A stretch of 64,000 bases of DNA, from NCBI RefSeq assembly GCF_006716425.1, contig NZ_VFOZ01000001.1:4588001-4652000 (forward strand). Reading direction: 5' to 3'. The translations under genes and the position numbers were made by a program. Below are positions 42,693 to 50,516 of the stretch, one piece after another. This DNA is from Actinoallomurus bryophytorum (GTDB taxonomy: Bacteria > Actinomycetota > Actinomycetes > Streptosporangiales > Streptosporangiaceae). A model generated the notes under the pieces. It searched no databases, was not told the origin of the DNA, and saw only the letters and a program-made list of their open reading frames with translations. Position 1 is the first letter of the stretch; each line of letters starts with the position of its first letter.

Positions 42693-45047
42693 TCAGGACG
42701 GGTGTGGATAACTCGGTCGCCAGCGCGCGTGTGCCGTCTTCCGGGTGCCTTCGCGGATCAGCTGGAGTCGCGGTCGCGGGCCCTCGGCGCGGCCGCCCTG
42801 CGGTGGGCGGCTGCCCGCGGCGTACGGGTCCGGCCACCGGGCGCCGGGTCCCGCGTAACCCTGCTCGGCCGCCGCGTGCAGGGTCCACTGCGGGTCGTGC
42901 AGGTGCGTACGGCCGAGTGCGCACAGGTCGGCGCGGCCGGCCATGATGATGGAGTTCACGTCGTCGTAGGAGGAGATCGCGCCGACCGCGATCACCGCGG
43001 TGCCGTACTTGCGGCCGATCTCGTTCCGGATCCGGTCGGCGTACGGGGTCTGGTAGCTGCGCCCGAACGCCGGCGTCTCCTCGCTGACGACCTGCCCGGT
43101 CGAGACGTCGATGCCCGCGGCGCCGTGCTCGGCGAACGCCCGCGCGATCTCCACGGAGTCCTCCGCGTCGATCCCGCCGTCGTACCAGTCGGTCGCCGAG
43201 ATCCGTACGGTGATCGGTCCAGGGAAGACCTCGCGTACGGCGTCGAAGACCTCCAGCGGGTAGCGGAGCCGGGCGGCGAAAGAGCCGCCATAGGCGTCCG
43301 TACGCCGGTTCGTCAGCGGCGACAGGAACGACGACAGCAGGTAGCCGTGCGCGCAGTGCAGCTCCAGCAGGTCGAAGCCCGCACGCGCCCCGGCCCGCGC
43401 CGAGGCGACGAACTGCTCGCGGATGACGGCGAGCTCGTCCACGCTCAGCGAACGCGGCGTCTGGTTCACCGCCGAGTAGGGGATCGCCGAGGGGCCGCAG
43501 ACCTCCCAGTTGCCCTCCGGCAGCGGCTGGTCGATGCCCTCCCACATCAGCCGCGTCGAGCCCTTACGCCCGGAGTGCCCTAGTTGCAGGCCGATCTTCG
43601 CCGACGTCGAGGCGTGCACGAAGTCCACCACGCGACGCCAGCCGTCCTCGTGCGACGGCGCGTACATGCCCGTACAGCCCGGCGTGATCCGGCCTTCCGG
43701 CGACACGCACACCATCTCGGTCATCACCAGCCCGGCCCCGCCGAGCGCCTTGCCGCCCAGGTGCACGAGGTGGAAGTCGCCCGGCACGCCGTCACGGGCG
43801 GAGTACATGTCCATCGGGGAGACGATCACGCGGTTGGCCAGCTCCAGCCCGCCCAGCCGGAACGGCTGGAACATCGGCGGCCGTACGTCCGGCAGGCCCG
43901 TCGCGAACCAGCGGTCCAGGTCCGCGACGAACTCCGGGTCGCGCATCCGCAGATTGTCATAGGTCACGCGGCGGCTGCGCGTGACGATGTTGAACGCGAA
44001 CTGCCGCGGATCCTGCTCGGTGTACTGGCCGATGTTCTCGAACCACTCCAGGCTCGCCTGGGCGGCACGCTGGGTCGAGGCGACCACGGGCCGGCGCTCG
44101 CTCTCGTACGCGGTCAGGGCCTCCCGTACGCCGGGCTGCTCGTGCAGGCAGGCGGCCAGGGCCAGGGCGTCCTCCATGGCGAGCTTCGTGCCGGACCCGA
44201 TGGAGAAGTGCGCGGTGTGCGCGGCGTCACCGAGCAGTACGACGTTGCCGTGGTGCCAGGTCTCGCAGCGTACGGCCGTGAAGCTCGTCCACCGGGAGTT
44301 GTTGGCGAAGACCTGGTGACCCTCCAGCACCTCGGCGCACAGCGAGCGGATCAACTCGATGGACCGCTCGTCGCTCTGGCCCGGGGCCAGTCCCGAGGCG
44401 GTGCTGAAGCCCGCACGCCGCCAGACGTCGTCGTGGACCTCCAGGATGAAGGTGCTCGCGTCGCGGCCGTACGGGTAGCCGTGGATCTGCATGACCCCGG
44501 CCGGGGTGTCGAGGATGTGGAACTTGAAGGCGTCGAAGACCAGGTCGGTGCCCAGCCAGATGTACTTGCAGCGCCGCGTCTCCAAGCGAGGCTCGAACGT
44601 CGAGGCGTACCGGGCGCGCGCCGTGGAGTTCACCCCGTCGGCCGCGACCACCAGGTCGTGCTCCTCCGACAGCAGCGCCACGTCGGGGGCCTCGGTGCGG
44701 TAGTGGACGGTGATCCCGAGACTCGCGCACCGGGCCTGGAGGATGCCGAGCAGCCGCTTGCGGCTCATCGCCGCGAACCCGTGGCCGCCGGAGGTGAACA
44801 CCGTGTCCCGGTAGTGCACGTCGATGTCGTCCCACCGGGCGAACTCCTGCCGCATGGCCTCGAAGATCTCGGTGTCGGCGTGCTCGATGCCGCCGAGCGT
44901 CTCGTCGGAGAAGACCACGCCGAAGCCGAACGTGTCGTCCGGGGCGTTGCGCTCCCAGACGGTGATCTCGTGCCGGGAGTCGAGCTGCTTGGCCAGGGCC
45001 GCGAAGTACAGGCCGCCGGGGCCGCCGCCGAGCACCGCGATGCGCAC
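42693..45047 (-). CDS. Fused flavin monooxygenase / old-yellow-enzyme: 2-aminobenzoyl-CoA monooxygenase/reductase or salicylyl-CoA 5-hydroxylase
   Basis: 784 aa. N-terminal half (1-380): FAD motif VLGGGPGGLYFAALAKQ, GDAAHTAHFSIGSGTKLAME (20). C-terminal half (about 400-750): OYE barrel with RVIVSPMDMYSARDG, LQLGHSGRKGS, HCAHGYLLSSFLSP and SATDWYDGG. This fusion hydroxylates and reduces an aryl-CoA, turning 2-aminobenzoyl-CoA into a non-aromatic cyclohexene product, or hydroxylates salicylyl-CoA. GTG 45047 (MRIAVLGGGPGG) has GGAGGAG 9-10 nt upstream. The C-terminal 35 residues are low-complexity. Confidence 0.9.
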   Translation of the reverse strand: MRIAVLGGGPGGLYFAALAKQLDSRHEITVWERNAPDDTFGFGVVFSDETLGGIEHADTEIFEAMRQEFARWDDIDVHYRDTVFTSGGHGFAAMSRKRLLGILQARCASLGITVHYRTEAPDVALLSEEHDLVVAADGVNSTARARYASTFEPRLETRRCKYIWLGTDLVFDAFKFHILDTPAGVMQIHGYPYGRDASTFILEVHDDVWRRAGFSTASGLAPGQSDERSIELIRSLCAEVLEGHQVFANNSRWTSFTAVRCETWHHGNVVLLGDAAHTAHFSIGSGTKLAMEDALALAACLHEQPGVREALTAYESERRPVVASTQRAAQASLEWFENIGQYTEQDPRQFAFNIVTRSRRVTYDNLRMRDPEFVADLDRWFATGLPDVRPPMFQPFRLGGLELANRVIVSPMDMYSARDGVPGDFHLVHLGGKALGGAGLVMTEMVCVSPEGRITPGCTGMYAPSHEDGWRRVVDFVHASTSAKIGLQLGHSGRKGSTRLMWEGIDQPLPEGNWEVCGPSAIPYSAVNQTPRSLSVDELAVIREQFVASARAGARAGFDLLELHCAHGYLLSSFLSPLTNRRTDAYGGSFAARLRYPLEVFDAVREVFPGPITVRISATDWYDGGIDAEDSVEIARAFAEHGAAGIDVSTGQVVSEETPAFGRSYQTPYADRIRNEIGRKYGTAVIAVGAISSYDDVNSIIMAGRADLCALGRTHLHDPQWTLHAAAEQGYAGPGARWPDPYAAGSRPPQGGRAEGPRPRLQLIREGTRKTAHARWRPSYPHPS

Positions 45048-45101
45048 GCCGCCCATCTCCTCCCACATCAAGGTACGCATCGAGGGTATGTCGGAATTCG
45101 T

Positions 45102-45147
45102 ACGACCGTCAATCAGACAATATATTGCGTTCTGTTGACGACCGTAA
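45102..45147. promoter_or_regulatory. Candidate cluster operator, copies 2 and 3
   Basis: ACGACCGTCAAT (45102-45113) followed by an ATAT, and TGACGACCGTAA (45136-45147), lie in the 122-bp divergent promoter between monooxygenase and SDR. Copy 2 lines up over 28 bp with the element at 41257 (shared ACGAC-N-GTCAAT-N4-C-N3-ATAT). Confidence 0.4.
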
Positions 45148-45169
45148 CGATGGTTGCCACGCTGTGATC

Positions 45170-45925
45170 ATGACAGCCAGAACGTGCTTGGTCACCGGAG
45201 CCGGTCGCGGCATCGGCGGCGTCATCGCGGCCCGGCTCTCCGCCGACGGGCACCGGGTCGCGCTCAACGCCCGTGGCCGCGAGGGGCTCGAGGCCGTCGC
45301 CGGGACGCTGCCGGGCCCGTCGCTGGCCGTGCCCGGCGACGTCACCGACCCGGCCGCCGTGGACGAGGTGTTCGGGGCCGTCGAACGCGAGTGGGGGCCG
45401 GTCGAGGTGCTCGTGCTGAACGCGGGCACCGGTGTCTCGGCGCCGCTCGCCCGTACGACCGACGAGGACTGGCAGCACATGCTCGACCTCAACCTCACCG
45501 CGCCGTTCCGGTTCCTGCGCCGCGCGGTGCCCGCGATGACCGAGCGAGGCTGGGGCCGCGTCGTGGTGATCGCGTCGGTCGCCGCCAAGCGTGGCGCGCC
45601 GTACATCAGCGCGTACGCCGCCGCCAAGCACGGCGTGCTGGGCCTCGTGCGTTCCGCCGCAGCGGAGCTGGCCGGCACCGGCGTCACCGTGAACGCGATC
45701 TGCCCCGGTTACGTGGACACGCCGATGACCGGGCACACGGTGGCCGGCATCGCCGCCAAGACGGGCCGTACGGAGGAGCAGGCGCGTGCGGCGCTGGTGA
45801 GGCAGCAGCCGATCGGCCGGCTGATCACGACCGGCGAGGTCGCGGACGCGGTCGACCTGTGCGTACGCAGCGCCGCCATCACGGGTCAGGGCATCAACGT
45901 CGACGGAGGTGCGGTGCAGTCATGA
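45170..45925 (+). CDS. SDR oxidoreductase (3-hydroxyacyl-CoA dehydrogenase-like)
   Basis: 251 aa. TGAGRGIGGVIAARL, NAGTGVSAPL, catalytic Ser in IASVAAKRG, YAAAK, PGYVDTPMT and GQGINVDGG. In this cluster it probably oxidises a hydroxy-acyl-CoA or ring alcohol formed after hydration. ATG 45170; an in-frame GTG lies 6 bp before. No ribosome site is evident, so the message may be nearly leaderless. RidA overlaps its stop by 4 nt. Confidence 0.88.
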   Translation: MTARTCLVTGAGRGIGGVIAARLSADGHRVALNARGREGLEAVAGTLPGPSLAVPGDVTDPAAVDEVFGAVEREWGPVEVLVLNAGTGVSAPLARTTDEDWQHMLDLNLTAPFRFLRRAVPAMTERGWGRVVVIASVAAKRGAPYISAYAAAKHGVLGLVRSAAAELAGTGVTVNAICPGYVDTPMTGHTVAGIAAKTGRTEEQARAALVRQQPIGRLITTGEVADAVDLCVRSAAITGQGINVDGGAVQS

Positions 45926-46320
45926 TCGAGAGGATCAATCCGCCGGAGCTGGGACGTCCCTCCGGCTTCTCGCACGCGGTCGTCACAGACGCGCACCGGA
46001 TGGTGTTCCTGGCCGGGCAGACCGCGCTGGACGCGGACGGCCGGATCGTCGGCGACGGCGTCGTCGGGCAGTTCGAGCAGGCCCTGAGCAACGTGCTCAC
46101 CGCGCTCGCCGCGGCGGGAGGGAGCCCACCCGACCTGGTCGGCATGACCGTCTACATCGTCGACATGGACGACTACCGCGCGCACGCCAGGGAGATCGGC
46201 GCCGTGTGGCGCAGGCTCGCCGGCACGGACTACCCGGCGATGGCCGGTATCGGCGTGAGCCGTCTGTGGGATGCCGAGGCGCTGGTCGAGGTGCAGGGCG
46301 TCGCCGCGCTCACCCGGTGA
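45922..46320 (+). CDS. RidA family protein (enamine/imine deaminase)
   Basis: 132 aa. MVFLAGQTALDADG, QFEQALSNVLTALAAAGGSP (20) and a C-terminal DAEALVEVQGVAAL. RidA proteins hydrolyse reactive enamines or imines. The product of 2-aminobenzoyl-CoA monooxygenase is an enamine, so a deaminase role fits and supports anthranilate rather than salicylate as substrate. In this divergent RidA the last Glu (EVQGVA) is present; the Arg normally before the end is not clear. Confidence 0.88.
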   Translation: MIERINPPELGRPSGFSHAVVTDAHRMVFLAGQTALDADGRIVGDGVVGQFEQALSNVLTALAAAGGSPPDLVGMTVYIVDMDDYRAHAREIGAVWRRLAGTDYPAMAGIGVSRLWDAEALVEVQGVAALTR

Positions 46321-47152
46321 TCATGCCGGCGACGTACCCGCGCGCGGACTCCTCTAGCCGCGACCTGAGGCTGAAGAACAGATCCGCCGCGCGAATCCCG
46401 ATCCAGTCCTCGGGGAGGAGCTCGGCGGGCAGGCCGGGGTCGAGATAGGGCAGGCGCCGCCAGTCGGTGAGCACCCGCACGTAGTCGGCGAACGCCTCGC
46501 GCGCCTGCGGCGTGCCGCGCCGCCGCCGGGCGGGCGTGTGCGCGTCGAGGAACTCCCGGTAGTGGAGTTCGAGCTCGTCCAGGTCCCACCAGGCGCGTAC
46601 CTTGGCGGCGAGGTCGCCGAACGCGAGGTGGTCGCCGCGGAACAGGTCGGCGTAGGAGTCGAGCTCGAACCGCCGCAGCATGTCGGTGGTCGCGTCGTGC
46701 AGATGCGCCGGCGCGATCCACACGCCCGGCGCGGCGGTGCCGAACCCCAGCCTGGTCAGCTGCGAGCGCAGGATGTGCCGCTTGTGGCGTTCGGTCTCGG
46801 GCACCGAGAACACGGCCAGCATCCAGCCGTCGGCCAGCGTCGCCCGCTCGCGCCGGAAGATGCGGTCGTCACCCTCACGCAGGATGGCCAGGGCGTCGTC
46901 GGACAGCTCGTAGCCGGCCGCGCCGCCGTGCCGCCGCGCGACGAGGATGCCACGCCGCTTGAGGCGTGAGATCGATGAGCGCACCGCCGGCTCGTCGACG
47001 CGGAGGGCGGCGAGCAGCTCGATCAGCGACGCGACCGAGAGCCAGCCACCATCGGCGCGGGCGTACAGGCCATAGACCGTCACGATGAGATGCCGGGGCT
47101 GGGCCGTACGCGGAGCCGCGCCGGCCTCATCCGTCCGCGAGACCGTCGTCAC
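46310..47152 (-). CDS. PaaX-family transcriptional regulator
   Basis: 280 aa. N-terminal winged helix (LIELLAALRVDEPAVRSSIS, RLKRRGILV) and PaaX core (LADGWMLAVFSVPETERHKR, LGFGTAAPGVWIAP) with a C-terminal domain containing LPYLDPGLPAELLPEDW. PaaX represses phenylacetate genes and responds to an aryl-CoA; here it likely senses the CoA intermediate of this cluster. GTG start 47152. Its 3' end overlaps the RidA gene by 11 bp (convergent). Confidence 0.92.
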   Translation of the reverse strand: MTTVSRTDEAGAAPRTAQPRHLIVTVYGLYARADGGWLSVASLIELLAALRVDEPAVRSSISRLKRRGILVARRHGGAAGYELSDDALAILREGDDRIFRRERATLADGWMLAVFSVPETERHKRHILRSQLTRLGFGTAAPGVWIAPAHLHDATTDMLRRFELDSYADLFRGDHLAFGDLAAKVRAWWDLDELELHYREFLDAHTPARRRRGTPQAREAFADYVRVLTDWRRLPYLDPGLPAELLPEDWIGIRAADLFFSLRSRLEESARGYVAGMITG

Positions 47153-47185
47153 GAGATCACAATATCCACTGGACGGGCGCCGCCG

Positions 47186-47563
47186 TCAGCCGAGCAGCAG
47201 GGTCACCGGGGCGCCGGCTTCCTCCCGGTACGCCTGGACGCTGTAGCCGGTGTCGCGCAGCAGCGTGGTGTACCGGGCGCGGCCGTCCCCGCCCGGCAGC
47301 TCGACCATCGCACGGGCCGCCGGCGTGTGGCGCCGGCGGATCGTCGCCCCGTCGTAGTGGTAGAGCCCCCACCGGGCCCACGGGACGTCGGGGGCCGGAT
47401 CCTCGTGCTGCATCCAGGCCATCCACACGTCGCCGTGGACGTACCAGCAGTGGATCGCGCCCTTGCGCCACGCGCCCTTGTGGCGGATCCAGACCCAGGG
47501 GTTCTGAGCCTCGACCCGATGGGAGCCGGACGGGTAGTGATCAAGCTGACGGGCATCGCGCAT
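47186..47563 (-). CDS. Small uncharacterised protein behind a LexA box
   Basis: 125 aa, no family recognised. Trp-rich: NPWVWIRHKGAWRKG, HCWYVHGDVWMAWMQHED, WARWGLYHYDGATIRRRH, then RARYTTLLRDTGYSVQAY. The Trp/His pattern suggests a compact beta-rich fold. A perfect LexA box ends 13 bp upstream of ATG 47563, with a -10-like GAGAAT overlapping it, so the transcript would be nearly leaderless and SOS-induced. It stands alone between paaX and the sulfatase. ATG 47563 is chosen; the frame to 47599 passes through the box. Confidence 0.7.
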   Translation of the reverse strand: MRDARQLDHYPSGSHRVEAQNPWVWIRHKGAWRKGAIHCWYVHGDVWMAWMQHEDPAPDVPWARWGLYHYDGATIRRRHTPAARAMVELPGGDGRARYTTLLRDTGYSVQAYREEAGAPVTLLLG

Positions 47564-47571
47564 GGTCAGGC

Positions 47572-47601
47572 ATTCTCGAACACAGGTTCGAATGATCACA
47601 A
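47572..47601 (-). promoter_or_regulatory. LexA (SOS) box overlapping a promoter
   Basis: TCGAACACAGGTTCGA (47576-47591) fits TCGAAC-N4-GTTCGA at all fixed positions. On the minus strand TTGTGA (47601-47596) and GAGAAT (47577-47572) are 18 bp apart and overlap the box. Predicted transcription start is about 47565, two bases before the ATG. Confidence 0.8.
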
Positions 47602-47669
47602 GTTTACACTGGTCAAGACATGATCTGTGCCGCCTGACGGAACACGATCAACTCAGCGGATGCCGTTGG

Positions 47670-49232
47670 TCACGGGGCGTCCTCGGCGGCGACGCAGGTC
47701 TTCCCCGCGCACTTGCGCAACGCGCGTACGCGGGCCGAGAACTTCGCGATCAGTGCCTGGATCGGTGGTGAACGGTCCGCCGCGAGATTGTGCATCTCGT
47801 TCGGATCGGTCGCCAGGTCGTACAGCTCGCGTTCCTTGGTGGAGTACTCGACGTAGAAGTACCGGCCGGTGTCCAGCCCCTCGTACGGCGCGAGGTAGAA
47901 ACTCTCGCGCGTCGACGGGGACAGGAGTTCGGGTGGCTCGAGCACCCCGTTCTTGGGCGGCTTGAGCGGTGGCTGCGTGCCCGGCCCGTGCCCGTGCTCC
48001 AGCAGGAACACCTGCCGCCACGTCTTCGGCGTGCCCGGCCGCATCAAGGGCGCCAGCGACCGGCCGTCGACGAATCCCGGGCTCTTCACCCCGGCCAGGT
48101 CGGCGATCGTCGGGGCCACGTCGACGTTGCCGGCGAGCTTGTCGACGGTGCGCCCGGCGGGCACCCCCGGGCCGCGCACGACGAACGGGACGCGGGTGTC
48201 CTCCACGTACGCGGTGTTCTTCCCCGGCGGCATCCGATGCTGGCCGATGTGGAAGCCGTTGTCGGAGGTGAAGACGAAGTAGGTGTTGTCCAGCCGCCCC
48301 GACTGCTTCAGCGTGTTGACCAGGTCGCCGATCATGTCGTCGACGGACTGCAGCGACCGCAGCCGGTTGCGGTAGAGCGAGTCCCAGGTCTTCGCCTCGG
48401 CCTTGGACACCGGCGGCAGGCGGCGTACCTCGGTGGGCTTGCCGGTGAGGTCCTTCTCGTTGTACGAGGGCGTGCGCGGCGCCTTGACGCCCTTGAACAG
48501 CTTGGCATGCCGCGGCGCCGGGGTGGCCGGGGCGTGCGGGTTGTAGACGCCCAGGTAGGCGAAGAACGGCTTCGGTGAGGGCGCGCTGATGAACTTGCGC
48601 GCCTTCAGGTTGAGCACGTCGGTCAGGTAGTCGCTCGCCTTGTGCCCGTGCGACTCCAGCTTGCCGTTGTCGTTGAGCGTGTAGTTGAACTGGCGGTACG
48701 GCGAGCCCGAGGCCGGGACGTCCCAGGTGGTCCAGCCGGGCGGGATGTACTTCTTGCCGACCGGGGCCTGCTCCGGATAGCCGTTGAGGTACTTGCCGAA
48801 GAGCCCGGTGCGGTACCCCGCGCCCTTCAGCCACGTGGCGATGGTGGAGTCCTCGAGACCCTTGCCGTAGAAACGGCCGAAGCCGCCGTTGGGCGCGGTG
48901 TTGCTCCACACCGTCGTGTTGTGCGCGTACTGCCCGCGCAGCGTGGTCGACCGCGACGGGCAGCACCACGACACGCTCACGTTGTAGTCGGACAGCGTGG
49001 TGCCCTGGTCGGTGATCAGCGACTTGAGGTTCGGCATCACCGAGGTCTCGGCGGAGTCCAGGTCGTCGGTGAGCAGGAACACGAAGTTGGGCCGTGCGGT
49101 GGGTCCCGCGGGCGTGGAGGCCGTCGCGTGTGCGGTACGGGCGGACGGGGGCCGGGTGTGGGCGTTGGAAGTGGCGGCGCAGCCGGTGATGGCGAGCAGG
49201 GCCAGGGCGGCCGCGAGCAGACGACGACTCAC
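47670..49232 (-). CDS. Sulfatase lipoprotein (type I, formylglycine-dependent)
   Basis: 520 aa. Lipobox LAITGC (Cys18). Metal-binding NFVFLLTDDLD, active-site CCPSR (residues 90-94; C90 is the formylglycine precursor), FTSDNGFHIGQHRMPPGK (metal and substrate residues) and ELYDLATDPNEMHNLA. It hydrolyses sulfate esters on the outside face of the membrane; Cys-type maturation needs a formylglycine-generating enzyme, not in the window. GTG 49232 starts directly at the sulfotransferase stop, so the two are one operon. Confidence 0.92.
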   Translation of the reverse strand: MSRRLLAAALALLAITGCAATSNAHTRPPSARTAHATASTPAGPTARPNFVFLLTDDLDSAETSVMPNLKSLITDQGTTLSDYNVSVSWCCPSRSTTLRGQYAHNTTVWSNTAPNGGFGRFYGKGLEDSTIATWLKGAGYRTGLFGKYLNGYPEQAPVGKKYIPPGWTTWDVPASGSPYRQFNYTLNDNGKLESHGHKASDYLTDVLNLKARKFISAPSPKPFFAYLGVYNPHAPATPAPRHAKLFKGVKAPRTPSYNEKDLTGKPTEVRRLPPVSKAEAKTWDSLYRNRLRSLQSVDDMIGDLVNTLKQSGRLDNTYFVFTSDNGFHIGQHRMPPGKNTAYVEDTRVPFVVRGPGVPAGRTVDKLAGNVDVAPTIADLAGVKSPGFVDGRSLAPLMRPGTPKTWRQVFLLEHGHGPGTQPPLKPPKNGVLEPPELLSPSTRESFYLAPYEGLDTGRYFYVEYSTKERELYDLATDPNEMHNLAADRSPPIQALIAKFSARVRALRKCAGKTCVAAEDAP

Positions 49233-50312
49233 CTACGAGCCCATCGCCTTCCCGTTGCCCACCGCGAGGAGGGCCGCCGCGCCTGCGGCACCGACCTCCT
49301 CGACCGTCGGCGGGTCGACGTCCTCCCGCTCCGGCTCGGAGCGCAGGTCCGCGACGTCCCCGACGACGGTCACGCCGCTGTCCAGCAGGTCGGCGACGTC
49401 CTCGGAGCTCCATTCCGCGACGCACGAGCGCCAGCGCACCGGGATGGTGATCCGGGGCCCGCGCTCGGCGCGCGGCTGGAAACCGTCGGTCAGGATCGCG
49501 TCGCGCAGCCGCCGCGCCTGGTCCGAGGGCCAGCCGGCCGTGGCCAGGGCCGAGTTGAGGGAGGTGAGGACGACGGCCTCGGGGGCGGTCAGCCCGGTGT
49601 GCACCGGACGGGCCGCGTCGTTGGTGTCGGAGGAACGGAAGGTGAGGCCGGGCACGCCGATGGCCGCAGCGAAGCGCGTCCACAACAGCTCCGGCGGCCG
49701 TCCCGGGCTCGTCACCACGCGTACGCGGGAGCCACCGACCTCACGCGCCCACCGGCGTGAGAGACGGCCTATCGCGAACGCCCGCCACAGGTGCAGGTCG
49801 ACGTCCTCCTCGATCCGCGCCTTCGGCAGGCGCCTCTGCTGTCCCAGCATGTCGATGTAGCGCTCGAATCCCAAGCGCCGGCCGTTACGAACATGCTGCT
49901 GCCACAGGGACGGCAGCGATCTGCTCAGGCTTCGCGCGGTCACCACCACCTCGACGTCACCCACACCGAGCCGGTCGAGCAGGGTGCGGATGCCGGGCGC
50001 GCGGATCACCGAAAGCGCTTCGGCTGAGAGCAACACCGTTCCCTTCGTGCGTGCGACCTGGCGTTCGAGGGCCTTCCAGGCCCCTTTCTCCGCCGTCGCG
50101 CGCTGTTCGGACACCCAGGGGTACTCCGGTCCGAGCAGCCCGTAGGAGGCCCATTCGTGGTTCTCGGTACGACGGCGCCGCTTGCCGGCCGGTGACACCG
50201 GATAGACGATGCCCGCCTCGGCCAGTTCCTCGGCGCCGCTCGCGATGAGCTCCTGGAGGTACGTCGTGCCGGATTTCTGCAGGCCTATATGCAAGATCAG
50301 CCGGGATGCCAT
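49233..50312 (-). CDS. Sulfotransferase family protein
   Basis: 359 aa. N-terminal PAPS 5'-phosphosulfate loop LHIGLQKSGTTYLQELI and a 3'-phosphate-binding segment VVVTARSLSRSLPSLWQQHV. It would transfer sulfate from PAPS to a hydroxyl of an unknown acceptor. The sulfatase follows with no gap. Residues 300-359 are variable. ATG 50312. Confidence 0.85.
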   Translation of the reverse strand: MASRLILHIGLQKSGTTYLQELIASGAEELAEAGIVYPVSPAGKRRRRTENHEWASYGLLGPEYPWVSEQRATAEKGAWKALERQVARTKGTVLLSAEALSVIRAPGIRTLLDRLGVGDVEVVVTARSLSRSLPSLWQQHVRNGRRLGFERYIDMLGQQRRLPKARIEEDVDLHLWRAFAIGRLSRRWAREVGGSRVRVVTSPGRPPELLWTRFAAAIGVPGLTFRSSDTNDAARPVHTGLTAPEAVVLTSLNSALATAGWPSDQARRLRDAILTDGFQPRAERGPRITIPVRWRSCVAEWSSEDVADLLDSGVTVVGDVADLRSEPEREDVDPPTVEEVGAAGAAALLAVGNGKAMGS

Positions 50313-50456
50313 CCGCCACCGTTCTCCGCAAAAGTGTGGTCAAGGGATGGCAAATGACCCTAGACGGCCCGCATGTCACAGGTCGTAGCTGCGCCGGAAG
50401 CACGGAATGAACAGATCGTGACGAACAACGGGCCTGGGGATGGCCGATGGCTTGAC

Positions 50457-50504
50457 ATCGTCTGATGGCCTTCCCCGCATTGCTGGGAAAGGCCATCAGA
50501 CGAT
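50457..50504 (-). terminator. 16-bp perfect inverted repeat after the ThuA-ricin gene
   Basis: ATCGTCTGATGGCCTT (50457-50472) and AAGGCCATCAGACGAT (50489-50504) enclose a 16-nt loop, 13 bp after the ThuA-ricin stop on the minus strand. Confidence 0.8.
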
Positions 50505-50516
50505 CGCGTCAATCGG

